From Vallitalea pronyensis (GTDB lineage Bacteria; Bacillota; Clostridia; Lachnospirales; Vallitaleaceae), in the NCBI RefSeq assembly GCF_018141445.1, contig NZ_CP058649.1, positions 1,135,001 to 1,199,000 of the forward strand: a stretch of 64,000 bases of DNA, written 5' to 3'. Made by a program: the position numbers and the translations under genes. Positions 9,501-17,554 of the stretch are shown here, piece by piece; the first letter of the stretch is position 1; every line of letters starts with the position of its first letter. Under the pieces are notes generated by a model. It saw only the letters and a program-made list of their open reading frames with translations. It was not told the DNA's origin and ran no database searches.

Positions 9501-10256
9501 GCCGAAAGAACTGGAAAGCCATATGTGATTGATATTTTCAAACGTTATGTTGATCTTAGGATGAATCTTATGCCGTACATTTATCAAGAAGCCATCTATA
9601 GTAGTGACACAGGTGTTCCCATGATGCGCGCCATGTTTGTGGAATACCCTCATGATGCAAGTTGCAGCAGGCTAAAAGGACAATACTTCTTTGGCAGCAA
9701 TCTATTAGTTGCCCCTGTATTAGAAGAGGATGTGTATACTAAGGATGTTTATCTGCCAGAAGGTATGTGGATGGATTTATTTAGCAACAAAGAATATGCG
9801 GGTAACCGTCATCTAACTGTAAAGGCTGATATTGCCGATATACCCGTATTTGTTAGAGAAGACAGTATAACACCGTTGAATCTAACGGAGGAATATGCGT
9901 TATGTGATTATGTAGGGAATCGATTAGATGGTTATCAGGAACTTAGTTTTTTAATTTATGTGAACAACGAGGCTTCCACAAGCTTTGTGGATGATTTAGG
10001 TAATCATATGGATATATCTGTTAAGGTTGAAGGTAGTGATTGTGATATTCATGTTGAAGGACATATGGAGCAGTCTATTACTTTTATGTTTAGAAATCCT
10101 GATGATATAAAGGAAGTTATGGTAGATGATACGGGTATTGCAAGAGCGGAAGGACTTCTTGATTTTGGTGTTCAGCGGTATGTTGTGAAGGAAGACATGT
10201 TGATGATTAAGATGGGTCAGCAAAATACGCGTTGTAGGGTTACTTTTATTCGTTAG
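6543..10256 (+). CDS. Large GH31 family glycosidase with extra N-terminal helical domain
   Basis: 1237 residues without signal peptide, so probably cytoplasmic. Residues about 1-300 are helix-rich with LWLWVLGEYTN and RAHWLGLLEDG, reminiscent of an alpha/alpha-toroid; this part is not typical of GH31 enzymes. Residues about 440-690 look like the GH31 N-terminal beta-sandwich. The barrel begins around RPKLPPKWAFGLWMSSHNW. The nucleophile should be Asp844 in GFKSDGGE, and the acid/base near Asp911 in HWAGDEKS. GH31 enzymes cleave alpha-glycosides (glucosides, xylosides, galactosides and others) with retention; substrate cannot be told from sequence. The promoter and operator tie it to the fucose isomerase and the LacI regulator, so the sugar may come from a fucose-containing glycan. 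GGAGAGATGG precedes the ATG. Confidence 0.9.
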   Translation: MISGKLMGRIPYIIGEKEKSRINNAELTVREEAFLCYYFINNNASKNALYFINRVSNEIMKGESAYDDITLWLWVLGEYTNTTHDKAVVNRLMDTIQFSIKHIINEWKQPRAHWLGLLEDGIYLSNVAMTHGAIQSINNTIRDGQAQKLLLEIQALLFDKFLDIGKVVSRLGDKEVLGDIGIIAVPFALMDAGNQILVESIHVVENELMDKGVRLSTKDMYYGGCVRSDLTCLLSWYYSERGDMAKAKNMLQYVDNLWERDGKLYAVDSTTSREEVFYEYYKEKEPNTPESILSYVLYAIASSNIAKKEKGEQGTTEEVKIIHSEEGTGNKYLKEITERFPNHPVKDDQVILKMVTQPFNKQHKAYIQASVNGNVMDNIAMNRQTSHEGETYWEGSIGHVESNDDISYRFLVETENAQVVSKDYAFIIREWKPIGRITDVSAYEHGVKLYFTPIGKSTQVPCLKIEKHTNNTIKWSFSVEDHQTIMGENHEARWQIQLDHGHLHVDIEKLFIHITDDIKEVILQAYAEHGEKFLEFLSDDSGKVYKVRYKFVAKEDEKYYGMGERYSHIEYSGQNVDNYVYNEYMDQGMRTYIPVPLAISSKGYGLYLDTTMYSVFRFGTKLSNLFEVEVDIHDTKQSLDTFVFLGSPKEVIQSFTAITGRPKLPPKWAFGLWMSSHNWDSQAETLKQIGLTKKYAIPATALVLEQWSDEATFYIFNDAQYEVKDGHDYLCYDDFEYPEWGRWPNPKKMVEEIHEEGIKLLLWQAPVQKFMDGIAHAQRDEDERVMLEKGYCIQYKDGTPYRVPSYEWFKRSLIPDFSNPEAREWWLNKRLYLVKEIGIDGFKSDGGECIYGKDLLFHDGRTGEEMRNQFPNDYIKSFHDFANKYASDGGLTFSRAGYTGAQNTPLHWAGDEKSTFTAYRSSLNAGLSCSMSGIPFWGWDLGGFHGAIPTAELFIRSTQMAALCPIMQYHAETKGELNRDRTPWNIAERTGKPYVIDIFKRYVDLRMNLMPYIYQEAIYSSDTGVPMMRAMFVEYPHDASCSRLKGQYFFGSNLLVAPVLEEDVYTKDVYLPEGMWMDLFSNKEYAGNRHLTVKADIADIPVFVREDSITPLNLTEEYALCDYVGNRLDGYQELSFLIYVNNEASTSFVDDLGNHMDISVKVEGSDCDIHVEGHMEQSITFMFRNPDDIKEVMVDDTGIARAEGLLDFGVQRYVVKEDMLMIKMGQQNTRCRVTFIR

Positions 10257-10360
10257 GTATGGGTGTATGTATTTGACTTGTTGTTAATTATGTTTTGGTT
10301 AGAGGGTGTGCAAGTGGGTTAGGTTGTTGTTGGTTGAGTGGGGAAATTGTGGCTAGGGGG

Positions 10361-10435
10361 AAGGTAATATAGTAGATTTAGCTTGCCTTACCTTGGGGGG
10401 CTAGTCGGTCTGCGCTAAATCTACTATATTACCTT
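10361..10435. repeat. Hairpin with conserved 31-nt loop, copy 1
   Basis: The 22-base arm 10361-10382 is the exact reverse complement of 10414-10435; between them lies a 31-nt loop that begins TTGCCTTACCTTGGGGGG. The hairpin is part of a longer direct repeat (about 10261-10485 against 10527-10730), so copies 1 and 2 arose by a local tandem duplication. It lies between the GH31 gene and lacI. Confidence 0.8.
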
Positions 10436-10615
10436 TCTTAATGGCCTAGTCAAGTGAAAGAGTGTCTGCAAATATAAGGGGGGAGGGGGAATTTTATAAT
10501 ATGGGATAAGAAATTTATTGAATAGGGTGTATATATTATATGTGAATTTTGGTTAAAGGGTTGTGCAAATGGGTTAGGTTATTGTTGGTTGAGTGGGGAA
10601 ATTATGGCTAGGGAG

Positions 10616-10690
10616 AAGGTAATATAGTAGATTTAGCTTGCCTTACCTTGGGGGGCTAGTCGGTCTGCGCTAAATCTACTATATTACCTT
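10616..10690. repeat. Hairpin with conserved 31-nt loop, copy 2
   Basis: Arms 10616-10637 and 10669-10690 are perfect complements, and the loop 10638-10668 is identical to copy 1. Flanks are nearly identical too (GTTGGTTGAGTGGGGAAATT on the left), so this is the second unit of the tandem duplication. Confidence 0.8.
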
Positions 10691-10823
10691 TCTCAACAGC
10701 TAGTTAAGTGAAAGTATCTGCAAATAATAAGGACCATGAAGACATTAATAATATTGATTACCAATGATATTTAATAGGTACTACCTTAGAGAAAAACTAA
10801 ATAAAACGACACGTATGAGAGCA

Positions 10824-10900
10824 AAGGTGTATATACTAGGTTTAGCGCAGACCGACTCGCCCCCCAAGGTAAGGCAAGCTAAACCTAGTATATACACCTT
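10824..10900. repeat. Hairpin with conserved 31-nt loop, copy 3, inverted
   Basis: Arms 10824-10846 and 10878-10900 (23 bases, exact complements) enclose a 31-nt loop that is the reverse complement of the other loops with one difference. Only the loop-proximal TTAGC/GCTAA of the arms is shared; the outer arm sequence is different from copies 1 and 2, yet it still pairs perfectly. The flanks are unrelated, so this copy did not come from the same local duplication. Confidence 0.8.
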
Positions 10901-10959
10901 GTACTAGCCTTAAACCCAACCACATTCATATAACAATAACAAAACACCAAACTAGCTAC

Positions 10960-11005
10960 TTGATACACAATAAAAAATTTTATATAATATAGTAAACGAT
11001 TACCA
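10960..11005 (+). promoter_or_regulatory. lacI promoter with overlapping operator
   Basis: TTGATA at 10960-10965 and TATAAT at 10983-10988 with a 17-base spacer. Directly after it, 10990-11005 reads TAGTAAACGATTACCA, two changes away from the palindrome at 1754. The regulator therefore probably represses itself, with a weaker site than at the isomerase. Confidence 0.65.
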
Positions 11006-11074
11006 AGCTCCGTATCTCAATCATAATTTAAAAACGCCAACTGCTTATAAACCTATCAAAAAAGGATGAATAAA

Positions 11075-12091
11075 ATGATTACAATAAAAGATGTTGCTCA
11101 AAAAGCGAAAGTATCCACCGCAACGGTATCCCGTGTCATTAATGGAAATTACCCTGTCAGTGACCAAGTAAGGGAGAATGTCATGGCTACCATTAAGGAA
11201 CTGGGTTACCGTCCCAATGTTATAGCAAGAAGCCTTAAGTGTAACAAGACCTATATGGTAGGTATGGTTGTACCCGATATATCCAACAATTACTTCATGG
11301 ATATTGCCAGAGGTGTTGAGAGTGTTCTTAGCCCTCTAGGTTATAGTCTCATATTTTGTAGTACCGATGAGAATACAGAAAAAGAACTCCGTCTGCTGAA
11401 CGCCTTGAATGAGCGACGAGTAGATTTTGTGTTACTGGCTTCCAGTACGCAAGATAGCGGAAAATTAAAGCACTTTATAGACCAGGGTATGAACATCATT
11501 ATGATTGATACGAAGCTAGATGAGCTTCAAACAGACTTGGTGGTAGAAGATAACCATAACGCAACCTATAAACTCATTTCCTATGTCATAGGACAAGGTC
11601 ATCAGCGTATAGGTGTGGTAAATGGTCTTATGGGGGTAAGCACGGCCAGAGAACGCTATGAAGGATTCTGCCAAGCCCTTACGGCACATCACATACCCAT
11701 TGAACCATCCTATAGGGTAGAGGGAGCTTTTGACCGAATGACAGCTTATGAGGAAGTAAAGCGTATGTTACAGCGGAACATGCATGACTTACCAACAGCA
11801 CTCTTTGCCGCCAATAACGATATGGCAGAAGGAACCATGATGGCATTAAAAGAAATGGGGTTGCGTATACCAGAAGACATGTCACTTGTTACCTTTGGGG
11901 ATATTAACATACCCGAGCTTATTGAGCCCCGTCTTACCATTATTGCTCAGAATGCTGGGTTAATTGGACAAAAGGCTGGTGAGCTCATGATAAAACGTGA
12001 TAATAACACACAAGAAGATAGGGAATATGAGAAAATCATTATTCCAGCTGAAATTATCATTCGAGATTCGGTAAAACTGATGGACCATTAA
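11075..12091 (+). CDS. LacI/GalR-family transcriptional repressor
   Basis: 338 residues. The helix-turn-helix MITIKDVAQKAKVSTATVSR is classic LacI, followed by the hinge region (GYRPNVIARSL) and a periplasmic-binding-protein-like effector domain to the C-terminus (FAANNDMAEGTMMALKEMG, SLVTFGDINIPELI). I place the start at 11075 because AAAAGG lies 9 bases before it, whereas the in-frame ATG at 11066 is only 1 base from that box. An operator-like site on its own promoter and matching operators before fucI and the GH31 gene suggest a small regulon. The inducer is probably a sugar released or converted by those enzymes (inference). Confidence 0.93.
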   Translation: MITIKDVAQKAKVSTATVSRVINGNYPVSDQVRENVMATIKELGYRPNVIARSLKCNKTYMVGMVVPDISNNYFMDIARGVESVLSPLGYSLIFCSTDENTEKELRLLNALNERRVDFVLLASSTQDSGKLKHFIDQGMNIIMIDTKLDELQTDLVVEDNHNATYKLISYVIGQGHQRIGVVNGLMGVSTARERYEGFCQALTAHHIPIEPSYRVEGAFDRMTAYEEVKRMLQRNMHDLPTALFAANNDMAEGTMMALKEMGLRIPEDMSLVTFGDINIPELIEPRLTIIAQNAGLIGQKAGELMIKRDNNTQEDREYEKIIIPAEIIIRDSVKLMDH

Positions 12092-12144
12092 GGAATGGAT
12101 ATTGGAAACTATTTCATAGTTTTAATAAAGGAAGGCAGTGCTTT

Positions 12145-13002
12145 ATGGTGCTTAAGAGTAGTTGGAAAGTAAGACTTATTAAATATTCCTTTTTTGTACT
12201 ATCCTTTTTTTTGATATGTATATTAACATATAGCATTAATGTAAATCATGGTGAGCTTAGTCAAAATCTAGAAGACATTGTACCATTAAAGTTACCAAAC
12301 AATATAGATAAATATTTTATCGATAAATCAGGGTGTTTTATTATTTACGATTTTAATACGGATTTAACTTATACGTATAATGAAAATAATGCTAATAAGC
12401 GAATGTCACCTTGTTCTACTTTTAAGATATATGCCTCTTTATTTGCTTTAGATGCAGGTGTGATCGATACAGAAACTGTATATGAATGGGATGGAACCAA
12501 ATATAAAATCAACGGTTGGAATGGCAATCAGACACTATCAAGTGCTGTAAAACACTCAGTGGTCTGGTTTTTTCAAAAATTAGCTATTAATATTGGTAAA
12601 TCAAACATGCAAGCGCATATTGATAAAATAGATTATGGTAACAGAAACATATCTGGAGGAATATCGAATTTTTGGTTATTATCTTCATTAGAAATTACTC
12701 CTAATGAACAAATAGAATTATTGAAAAAACTCTATAATAATCAATTACCATTTAGCAAAGATACACAGGATAAAGTTAAAGATATCTTAATATTAGAAGA
12801 AAATGAAAACTTCTCACTTTCTGGCAAGACTGGGACAGGCGAAGATAAGTTAGGGTGGTTTATAGGGATGGTAAAAAATAAGCAAAATCAATATGCATTC
12901 GTTACTAATATAGAGGGTATTAGTGGTACAAATGGTCAAAGAGCAAAGGACATTACAATAAGTATACTAGAATATATGAACATTTTTACTAATAACAACT
13001 AG
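12145..13002 (+). CDS. Class D (OXA-type) beta-lactamase, membrane-anchored or secreted
   Basis: 285 residues, normal for class D. One hydrophobic segment (residues about 10-30) is a signal peptide or anchor, so the enzyme acts outside the membrane. The three serine beta-lactamase motifs are present: Ser91-Thr-Phe-Lys94 in SPCSTFKIYA, the SVV motif in KHSVVWFFQKLA (class D: SxV-WxxQ), and KTGTG around Lys231, followed by GWFIG. YGNRNISGG matches the class D YGN element. The family hydrolyses penicillins and often oxacillin. The fold is shared with the sensor domain of BlaR1, but no BlaR1 membrane-peptidase part is present. GGAAGG lies 12 bases before the ATG. It stands alone in its direction between lacI and a Nudix gene. 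Confidence 0.88.
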   Translation: MVLKSSWKVRLIKYSFFVLSFFLICILTYSINVNHGELSQNLEDIVPLKLPNNIDKYFIDKSGCFIIYDFNTDLTYTYNENNANKRMSPCSTFKIYASLFALDAGVIDTETVYEWDGTKYKINGWNGNQTLSSAVKHSVVWFFQKLAINIGKSNMQAHIDKIDYGNRNISGGISNFWLLSSLEITPNEQIELLKKLYNNQLPFSKDTQDKVKDILILEENENFSLSGKTGTGEDKLGWFIGMVKNKQNQYAFVTNIEGISGTNGQRAKDITISILEYMNIFTNNN

Positions 13003-13150
13003 CCTATTATGATATACAAGAAAAAATGTGAAGATATAGAAGGGGTTATTTAAGATCTTTGGTTATTTAAGCATGTTATAATTGTGAAAAACTTTAATGA
13101 AAGAAATTATTTTACTTATGCAAAGCCAATTCTTAAATGGAGGGAAGAAT

Positions 13151-13621
13151 ATGAGCAATTATAGATTGAGTGCAAGAGCTATTGTTATCAGGAATGATAA
13201 TGTATTACTGAATGAATTCAATAATGGAGAGTATTATAATCTTCCTGGGGGTGGTGTTGAAGTTGATGAAACTTTGAGAGATGCTGTAGCTAGGGAAGTA
13301 CTTGAGGAAAGTGGGCTAAGTGTTTTTGTTAGGGAGATGCTGTACATATATGAATATAATCCAATAAGAGATGAATATAGATATGGACCACGAGGAGGAT
13401 TAAGCCATGTATTTAGATGCGAAATTGATGAATCTAAAGAAGTGATGGTACATAGAGTACTTGATTCTGACCCTAAAAATAGCTCTATTAGTACGGGATG
13501 TAAGTGGGTTTCAATTGATGAATTGAAAACTATTAATCTTGTTCCTAAAATTAACAATATTATTATTCAAGACATAAGAAGAAAGGATTTTACAACAAAA
13601 TTTCTAGAAGATATACATTAA
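13151..13621 (+). CDS. Nudix hydrolase
   Basis: 156 residues. The Nudix box GX5EX7REUXEEXGU is complete: it starts GGGVEVDETL and ends REVLEESGL. The metal-binding glutamates of REVLEE are intact. Such enzymes cleave nucleoside diphosphates linked to another moiety in the cytoplasm; substrate unknown. I prefer the ATG at 13151, which has TGGAGGGA 6-7 bases upstream, to an in-frame ATG at 13097 that lacks a ribosome binding site. It follows the beta-lactamase gene after 148 bases; a shared transcript is possible. Confidence 0.9.
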   Translation: MSNYRLSARAIVIRNDNVLLNEFNNGEYYNLPGGGVEVDETLRDAVAREVLEESGLSVFVREMLYIYEYNPIRDEYRYGPRGGLSHVFRCEIDESKEVMVHRVLDSDPKNSSISTGCKWVSIDELKTINLVPKINNIIIQDIRRKDFTTKFLEDIH

Positions 13622-13845
13622 ATGGATTAATATGCCTTCCGAATCTAAATCAATAGTTATATATTATGAAATAAAACATTAAGGGACTAGCTTTTATACG
13701 GAGGGGGTTACACCTTATAATATTACGTTATAGAAGATGGTGTATTCTATATCCAACAATATACATTATTACTAGATACTTATAATAGATTTTTGCCCCT
13801 GTAAACGGTATAATATTAATTAGATTATGTAAACTAAGGGGTGAT

Positions 13846-15570
13846 ATGGTGAAAAATAAGAAATTATTAATCATCGTAATCAGTATTATCGTTGTCTCAG
13901 CAGGCATTGGAAGCTTTTTTCTCTTTAAAAACGATTCTAAAGAAATGACATATAATGCATTTATAAATCATGTAGAAAATAGTCAGGTTGAACAGGTGAG
14001 TATTGTGGACAACCATACTTTGCATGTACAGCTAAAAGATGATGAAGCAACTGTATACACAGTACCCAATCCTCAAACAGATAACTTCAAAGAATTCTTG
14101 TTAATCAATGATGTACAGGTTGGTGCTAGTGGTAGTTCAGCCACAGTAAAAACCCTTCAAACCATAGGTGTTGGCCTATTGATTATAGGCGTATTATGGT
14201 ACGTAAGAAGAGGTTCTAGTGAGAATAAGCAAGTCATTGTAGATGCTAATAAACGACAAGTTGACGATGTTAGGATTGTGAAGTTTGGCAATGTGGCAGG
14301 AAATGACGAAGCAAAAGAAATGGTGAAGGATATTATTGACTTTATTCAAACGCCAGATAAATATTCAGCTATCGGTGCGAGAATGCCAAGAGGTGTTCTA
14401 CTCTATGGACCACCGGGAACCGGTAAAACCCTTATGGCAAAAGCTGTGGCAGGAGAAGCAGGCGTACCTTTTTATGCTGTTAGTGGTTCGGATTTTATTC
14501 AGATGTATGTAGGGGTAGGTGCCAGTCGTATTCGAAAACTCTTCAAGAAAGCTAAGAAAAGTGAAAAAGCCGTTATTTTCATTGATGAAATTGATGCAAT
14601 AGGTAAAAAACGAGCAGGAAAAGCGTCAGCAAGTAATGATGAGAGAGATCAGACGTTGAATGCATTACTCACAGAAATGTCAGGGTTTAATGACAATGAT
14701 GGTATCGTGGTCATCGCAGCCACTAATCGAGTGGATACCTTAGATGCAGCATTACTTAGACCTGGACGTTTTGACCGTCAGATAGAAATAGGTTTACCAG
14801 ATTTTACGGCGAGAAAAGCCATTTTGTCTTTGCATGCTAAGAACAAACCTTTATGTGACAGCGTCCAGCTGGACAATCTTGCAAAAGATACGGTATGTTT
14901 TAGTGGTGCTATGCTTGAGAATCTGATGAATGAAGCGGCTATCATAACAGCTAACAATAACGATGACGTTATATCCAAGGAGCATATCGATAAAGCATTT
15001 TACACGGTCATTGCTGGTGCAGAGAAAAAAGACCGTAGCCATATTACAGAACATGACCGTAAGATTACGGCGTTCCATGAAGCAGGACATGCACTGGTTA
15101 CGAAGCTTTTATTACCTGAGCACACCATATCAAAAGTCACCATTATTCCTAGCACCAGAGGAGCAGGTGGATTTAGTATGAGCATACCCAAGGACAAAAT
15201 GTACCAGAGTAAACGAGAAATAAAAAACAATATTCGGGTGCTTTTAAGTGGCAGAGCTGCTGAAGAAATTGCTTTTGGAAAAGATGAAATTACAACAGGT
15301 GCAAGTAATGACATCGAAAAAGCGTCCCAATTGGTGAAAGACTATATTATGAAATTTGGTATGGATGATGAACTGGGTATATTCAATGCAGAATCAGCGA
15401 ACATGAACGATACAGATATTCTCAAACAATGCCGCCAAGAGATTCGACAAGCCTATGATGAGACAAGGACATTGCTCCAGAATAACTATCATTATTTAAC
15501 AGGTATTGTAGACGATCTCATGGAAAAAGAAACCATTAAGCAAGAGGATATTGATATGATTTGTGCTTAA
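13846..15570 (+). CDS. FtsH-like membrane AAA+ zinc metalloprotease
   Basis: 574 residues, somewhat shorter than housekeeping FtsH (about 600-650). Membrane segments at about 7-27 and 105-122 flank a short external domain of about 75 residues. Walker A is YGPPGTGKT (about 187-195), Walker B VIFIDEID, then the FtsH pore-loop region and arginine-finger stretch RPGRFDRQI. The zinc motif HEAGH lies near residue 411 and the third ligand Asp in ASNDIEKAS follows. It degrades membrane and short-lived soluble proteins at the inner face of the membrane. Reduced length and isolated context, without tilS or hpt beside it, suggest a paralogue rather than the essential copy. AAGGGGTGAT precedes the ATG. 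Confidence 0.92.
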   Translation: MVKNKKLLIIVISIIVVSAGIGSFFLFKNDSKEMTYNAFINHVENSQVEQVSIVDNHTLHVQLKDDEATVYTVPNPQTDNFKEFLLINDVQVGASGSSATVKTLQTIGVGLLIIGVLWYVRRGSSENKQVIVDANKRQVDDVRIVKFGNVAGNDEAKEMVKDIIDFIQTPDKYSAIGARMPRGVLLYGPPGTGKTLMAKAVAGEAGVPFYAVSGSDFIQMYVGVGASRIRKLFKKAKKSEKAVIFIDEIDAIGKKRAGKASASNDERDQTLNALLTEMSGFNDNDGIVVIAATNRVDTLDAALLRPGRFDRQIEIGLPDFTARKAILSLHAKNKPLCDSVQLDNLAKDTVCFSGAMLENLMNEAAIITANNNDDVISKEHIDKAFYTVIAGAEKKDRSHITEHDRKITAFHEAGHALVTKLLLPEHTISKVTIIPSTRGAGGFSMSIPKDKMYQSKREIKNNIRVLLSGRAAEEIAFGKDEITTGASNDIEKASQLVKDYIMKFGMDDELGIFNAESANMNDTDILKQCRQEIRQAYDETRTLLQNNYHYLTGIVDDLMEKETIKQEDIDMICA

Positions 15571-15599
15571 TAGCAATGTTATAGTGATAGACCAGTAAG

Positions 15600-15626
15600 G
15601 AGATGCACGACCATGCATCTCTTTTA
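15600..15626 (+). terminator. Intrinsic terminator after the FtsH-like gene
   Basis: GAGATGCA (15600-15607) pairs with TGCATCTC (15614-15621) over a 6-base loop and is followed by TTTTA. Confidence 0.85.
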
Positions 15627-15651
15627 TTATGCTTATAGGGCTTTTCATTTA

Positions 15652-15744
15652 ACAAATGAGATAGGAGCATTCTCATTTGTGCTAAGGAAACTTTCATAAG
15701 GAACAAATCCACTTTGTGGAACAAGGCTTAGCCTCTTTTGTTCC
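15652..15744 (+). repeat. Multi-stem structured element, copy C
   Basis: Best-preserved copy of the family at 1564 and 3809. ACAAATGAGA (15652) pairs with TCTCATTTGT (15671); GGAAACTTTC follows; GGAACAAA (15700) pairs with TTTGTTCC (15737), enclosing CCAC-TTT-GTGG (15709-15719) and AGGC-TTA-GCCT (15724-15734). It lies between a terminator and the 3' end of an opposing gene, so unlike copies A and B it is not in an obvious leader. Confidence 0.65.
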
Positions 15745-15746
15745 GT

Positions 15747-17549
15747 CTACATCTGTTTAGGCAATAAAACAGTAACAGTAGTCCCTATATCCTTTGTACT
15801 GGTAATCCATACACCGTAAGCATCACCAAAAAAGGTTTTAATCCGTTTATTAATATTAGCTACACCTAAGCCCCCTGTATTCTCTACATACATATCATTG
15901 GACGCATAGTATGAGTCCATATAGTCGATTAATTTTTTTAATTCTTCTTCTTTCATACCAATGCCATTATCGGATATGGTGAATGTGACGATATCATTGT
16001 CTAATTTGCCTTTTATCTGTAAATGACCATGCCCTTTTTTAGGTTCTAAACCGTGGAAGATTGAATTTTCAACAATGGGTTGAAGAATCATCTTAATGAT
16101 TTTACAGGGATATAGCTGGTCATCCATATTCATGGTATAGGTGAACTTTTCCATAAAGCGAATGGACATAATCTGTAAGTAATTGCTGATACATGCGATT
16201 TCCTCTTCAATGGTCACTAGCTCTTTTCCTTTTATGCTGTAACGAAAGATATCGGACATTGAACTGGAGATTTGAACAATTTCCTCAATATCATACACCA
16301 ATCCGATGCTCTTAATGCAATCCAGTGTGTTATACAAAAAATGAGGATTAATTTGGCTTTGCAATGCTGACAGCTCAGCTTGTTTATATTGAATTTCTGA
16401 GAACTTCTTTTTAAGCTCCATTTCGTATAATTCTTGTTGGGTATTAAAGATTTTTGTTTGCATGGTGCGAATATTATCCATCATATGGTTGATGGCATCG
16501 GCGATGATTTTTATTTCATTGTTGGGCTTGACCACGATTTTCTTTTTCGTTTTACCTTTTCCAATCATTTTTATTGTGCGCAGTACTTCGTTAATGGGTT
16601 TCGTAAAATTACGAATGATGGTGATGCCGATAATCAGGAGAAGAAAGAATAAACCAATACCTAATGTCAGCTGTAAAATAGAGTCTTTTCTTAAACTCTG
16701 AAAAAGGGTATCCGAATAAATGAGACTAATGATTTTCCAACCTGTTTCTTCAATGGACTGGCTGTTTAGAATAATGTTCTTATCATGATAAACAGTACGG
16801 ACAAGACGATCATCGTCAGCCAGTTGACTGGTGATATAAGGGATATCCATGTCTTCGTTATCATCTGTACCATTCGAGAAGACTAATTGATTGTTTTCAT
16901 CCACGATTAATAATTGATAATCTGGTGCAAAAAGAATATCATTAAAATAATGTTTCCAGTGTGTGGCATTGATGACAATGATGGAGTCACCTATTTTTTT
17001 TCGGGTTTTGTTGGTATCAAAGATATAAACAGGTGCAACATAACAATAATAGATGTCATCACCAAAAGTCATGGGCGTTGAAAAAAATCTTTTTGCATGA
17101 TGCTGATCATTGATGCGGTATTTTTTCACCAACTTTTGATAGATGACGATTTCAGGTACATATTCTTCATTATACACATAGCGATAAAACTTGCCATCTT
17201 CATCCACAAGCAATATGGAGGCAATATCTTTGTTGGCGTTTAACATAGGGTATAGAAATTTAGCAATGTAGTTATCAAGCTCTATTTTTTCACTGGGATT
17301 TTTTTCTTGAAGGAAATCTTGTATGTAGGTATTGGAGAGAATGGACACATTGGATTTTTTTATACGGGCCAAGACAGTATTCACATTATTGGACATTTGG
17401 GTCATCACATTATGTGTATAAGTCTCCACATTATGTTGAATGATTTTTTCACCACGAAAATAGCTGTATATTTGCATAACCAGCACCAAAATAATCGTCA
17501 CAAGAAGAAATAAAATTAACTGATTCCTAACAGATAATTTTTTTAACAT
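15747..17549 (-). CDS. YesM/LytS-type sensor histidine kinase
   Basis: 600 residues. Membrane segments at about 11-33 and 280-302 flank a Cache-like external sensor domain; a HAMP linker follows (TKPINEVLRTIKMIGKG). The phosphoacceptor histidine is in QINPHFLYNTLD, diagnostic of the His_kinase (PF06580) group, and the ATP-binding N and G boxes are VENSIFHG and DNGIGMKEEE with GGLGVANINKRIK. It starts 5 bases after the stop of its response regulator gene, preceded by TTAGGAG. Such pairs commonly sense oligosaccharides and activate neighbouring LplB/YtcP transport operons, here the divergent genes from 18463. Confidence 0.93.
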   Translation of the reverse strand: MLKKLSVRNQLILFLLVTIILVLVMQIYSYFRGEKIIQHNVETYTHNVMTQMSNNVNTVLARIKKSNVSILSNTYIQDFLQEKNPSEKIELDNYIAKFLYPMLNANKDIASILLVDEDGKFYRYVYNEEYVPEIVIYQKLVKKYRINDQHHAKRFFSTPMTFGDDIYYCYVAPVYIFDTNKTRKKIGDSIIVINATHWKHYFNDILFAPDYQLLIVDENNQLVFSNGTDDNEDMDIPYITSQLADDDRLVRTVYHDKNIILNSQSIEETGWKIISLIYSDTLFQSLRKDSILQLTLGIGLFFLLLIIGITIIRNFTKPINEVLRTIKMIGKGKTKKKIVVKPNNEIKIIADAINHMMDNIRTMQTKIFNTQQELYEMELKKKFSEIQYKQAELSALQSQINPHFLYNTLDCIKSIGLVYDIEEIVQISSSMSDIFRYSIKGKELVTIEEEIACISNYLQIMSIRFMEKFTYTMNMDDQLYPCKIIKMILQPIVENSIFHGLEPKKGHGHLQIKGKLDNDIVTFTISDNGIGMKEEELKKLIDYMDSYYASNDMYVENTGGLGVANINKRIKTFFGDAYGVWITSTKDIGTTVTVLLPKQM

Positions 17550-17554
17550 ATGGT

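Noticed and set aside
10361..10900. Possible CRISPR array from three similar repeats
   Set aside because: Only three units, spaced 180-255 bases apart, one inverted, with internal palindromes and no spacer regularity or cas genes; they are hairpin repeats.
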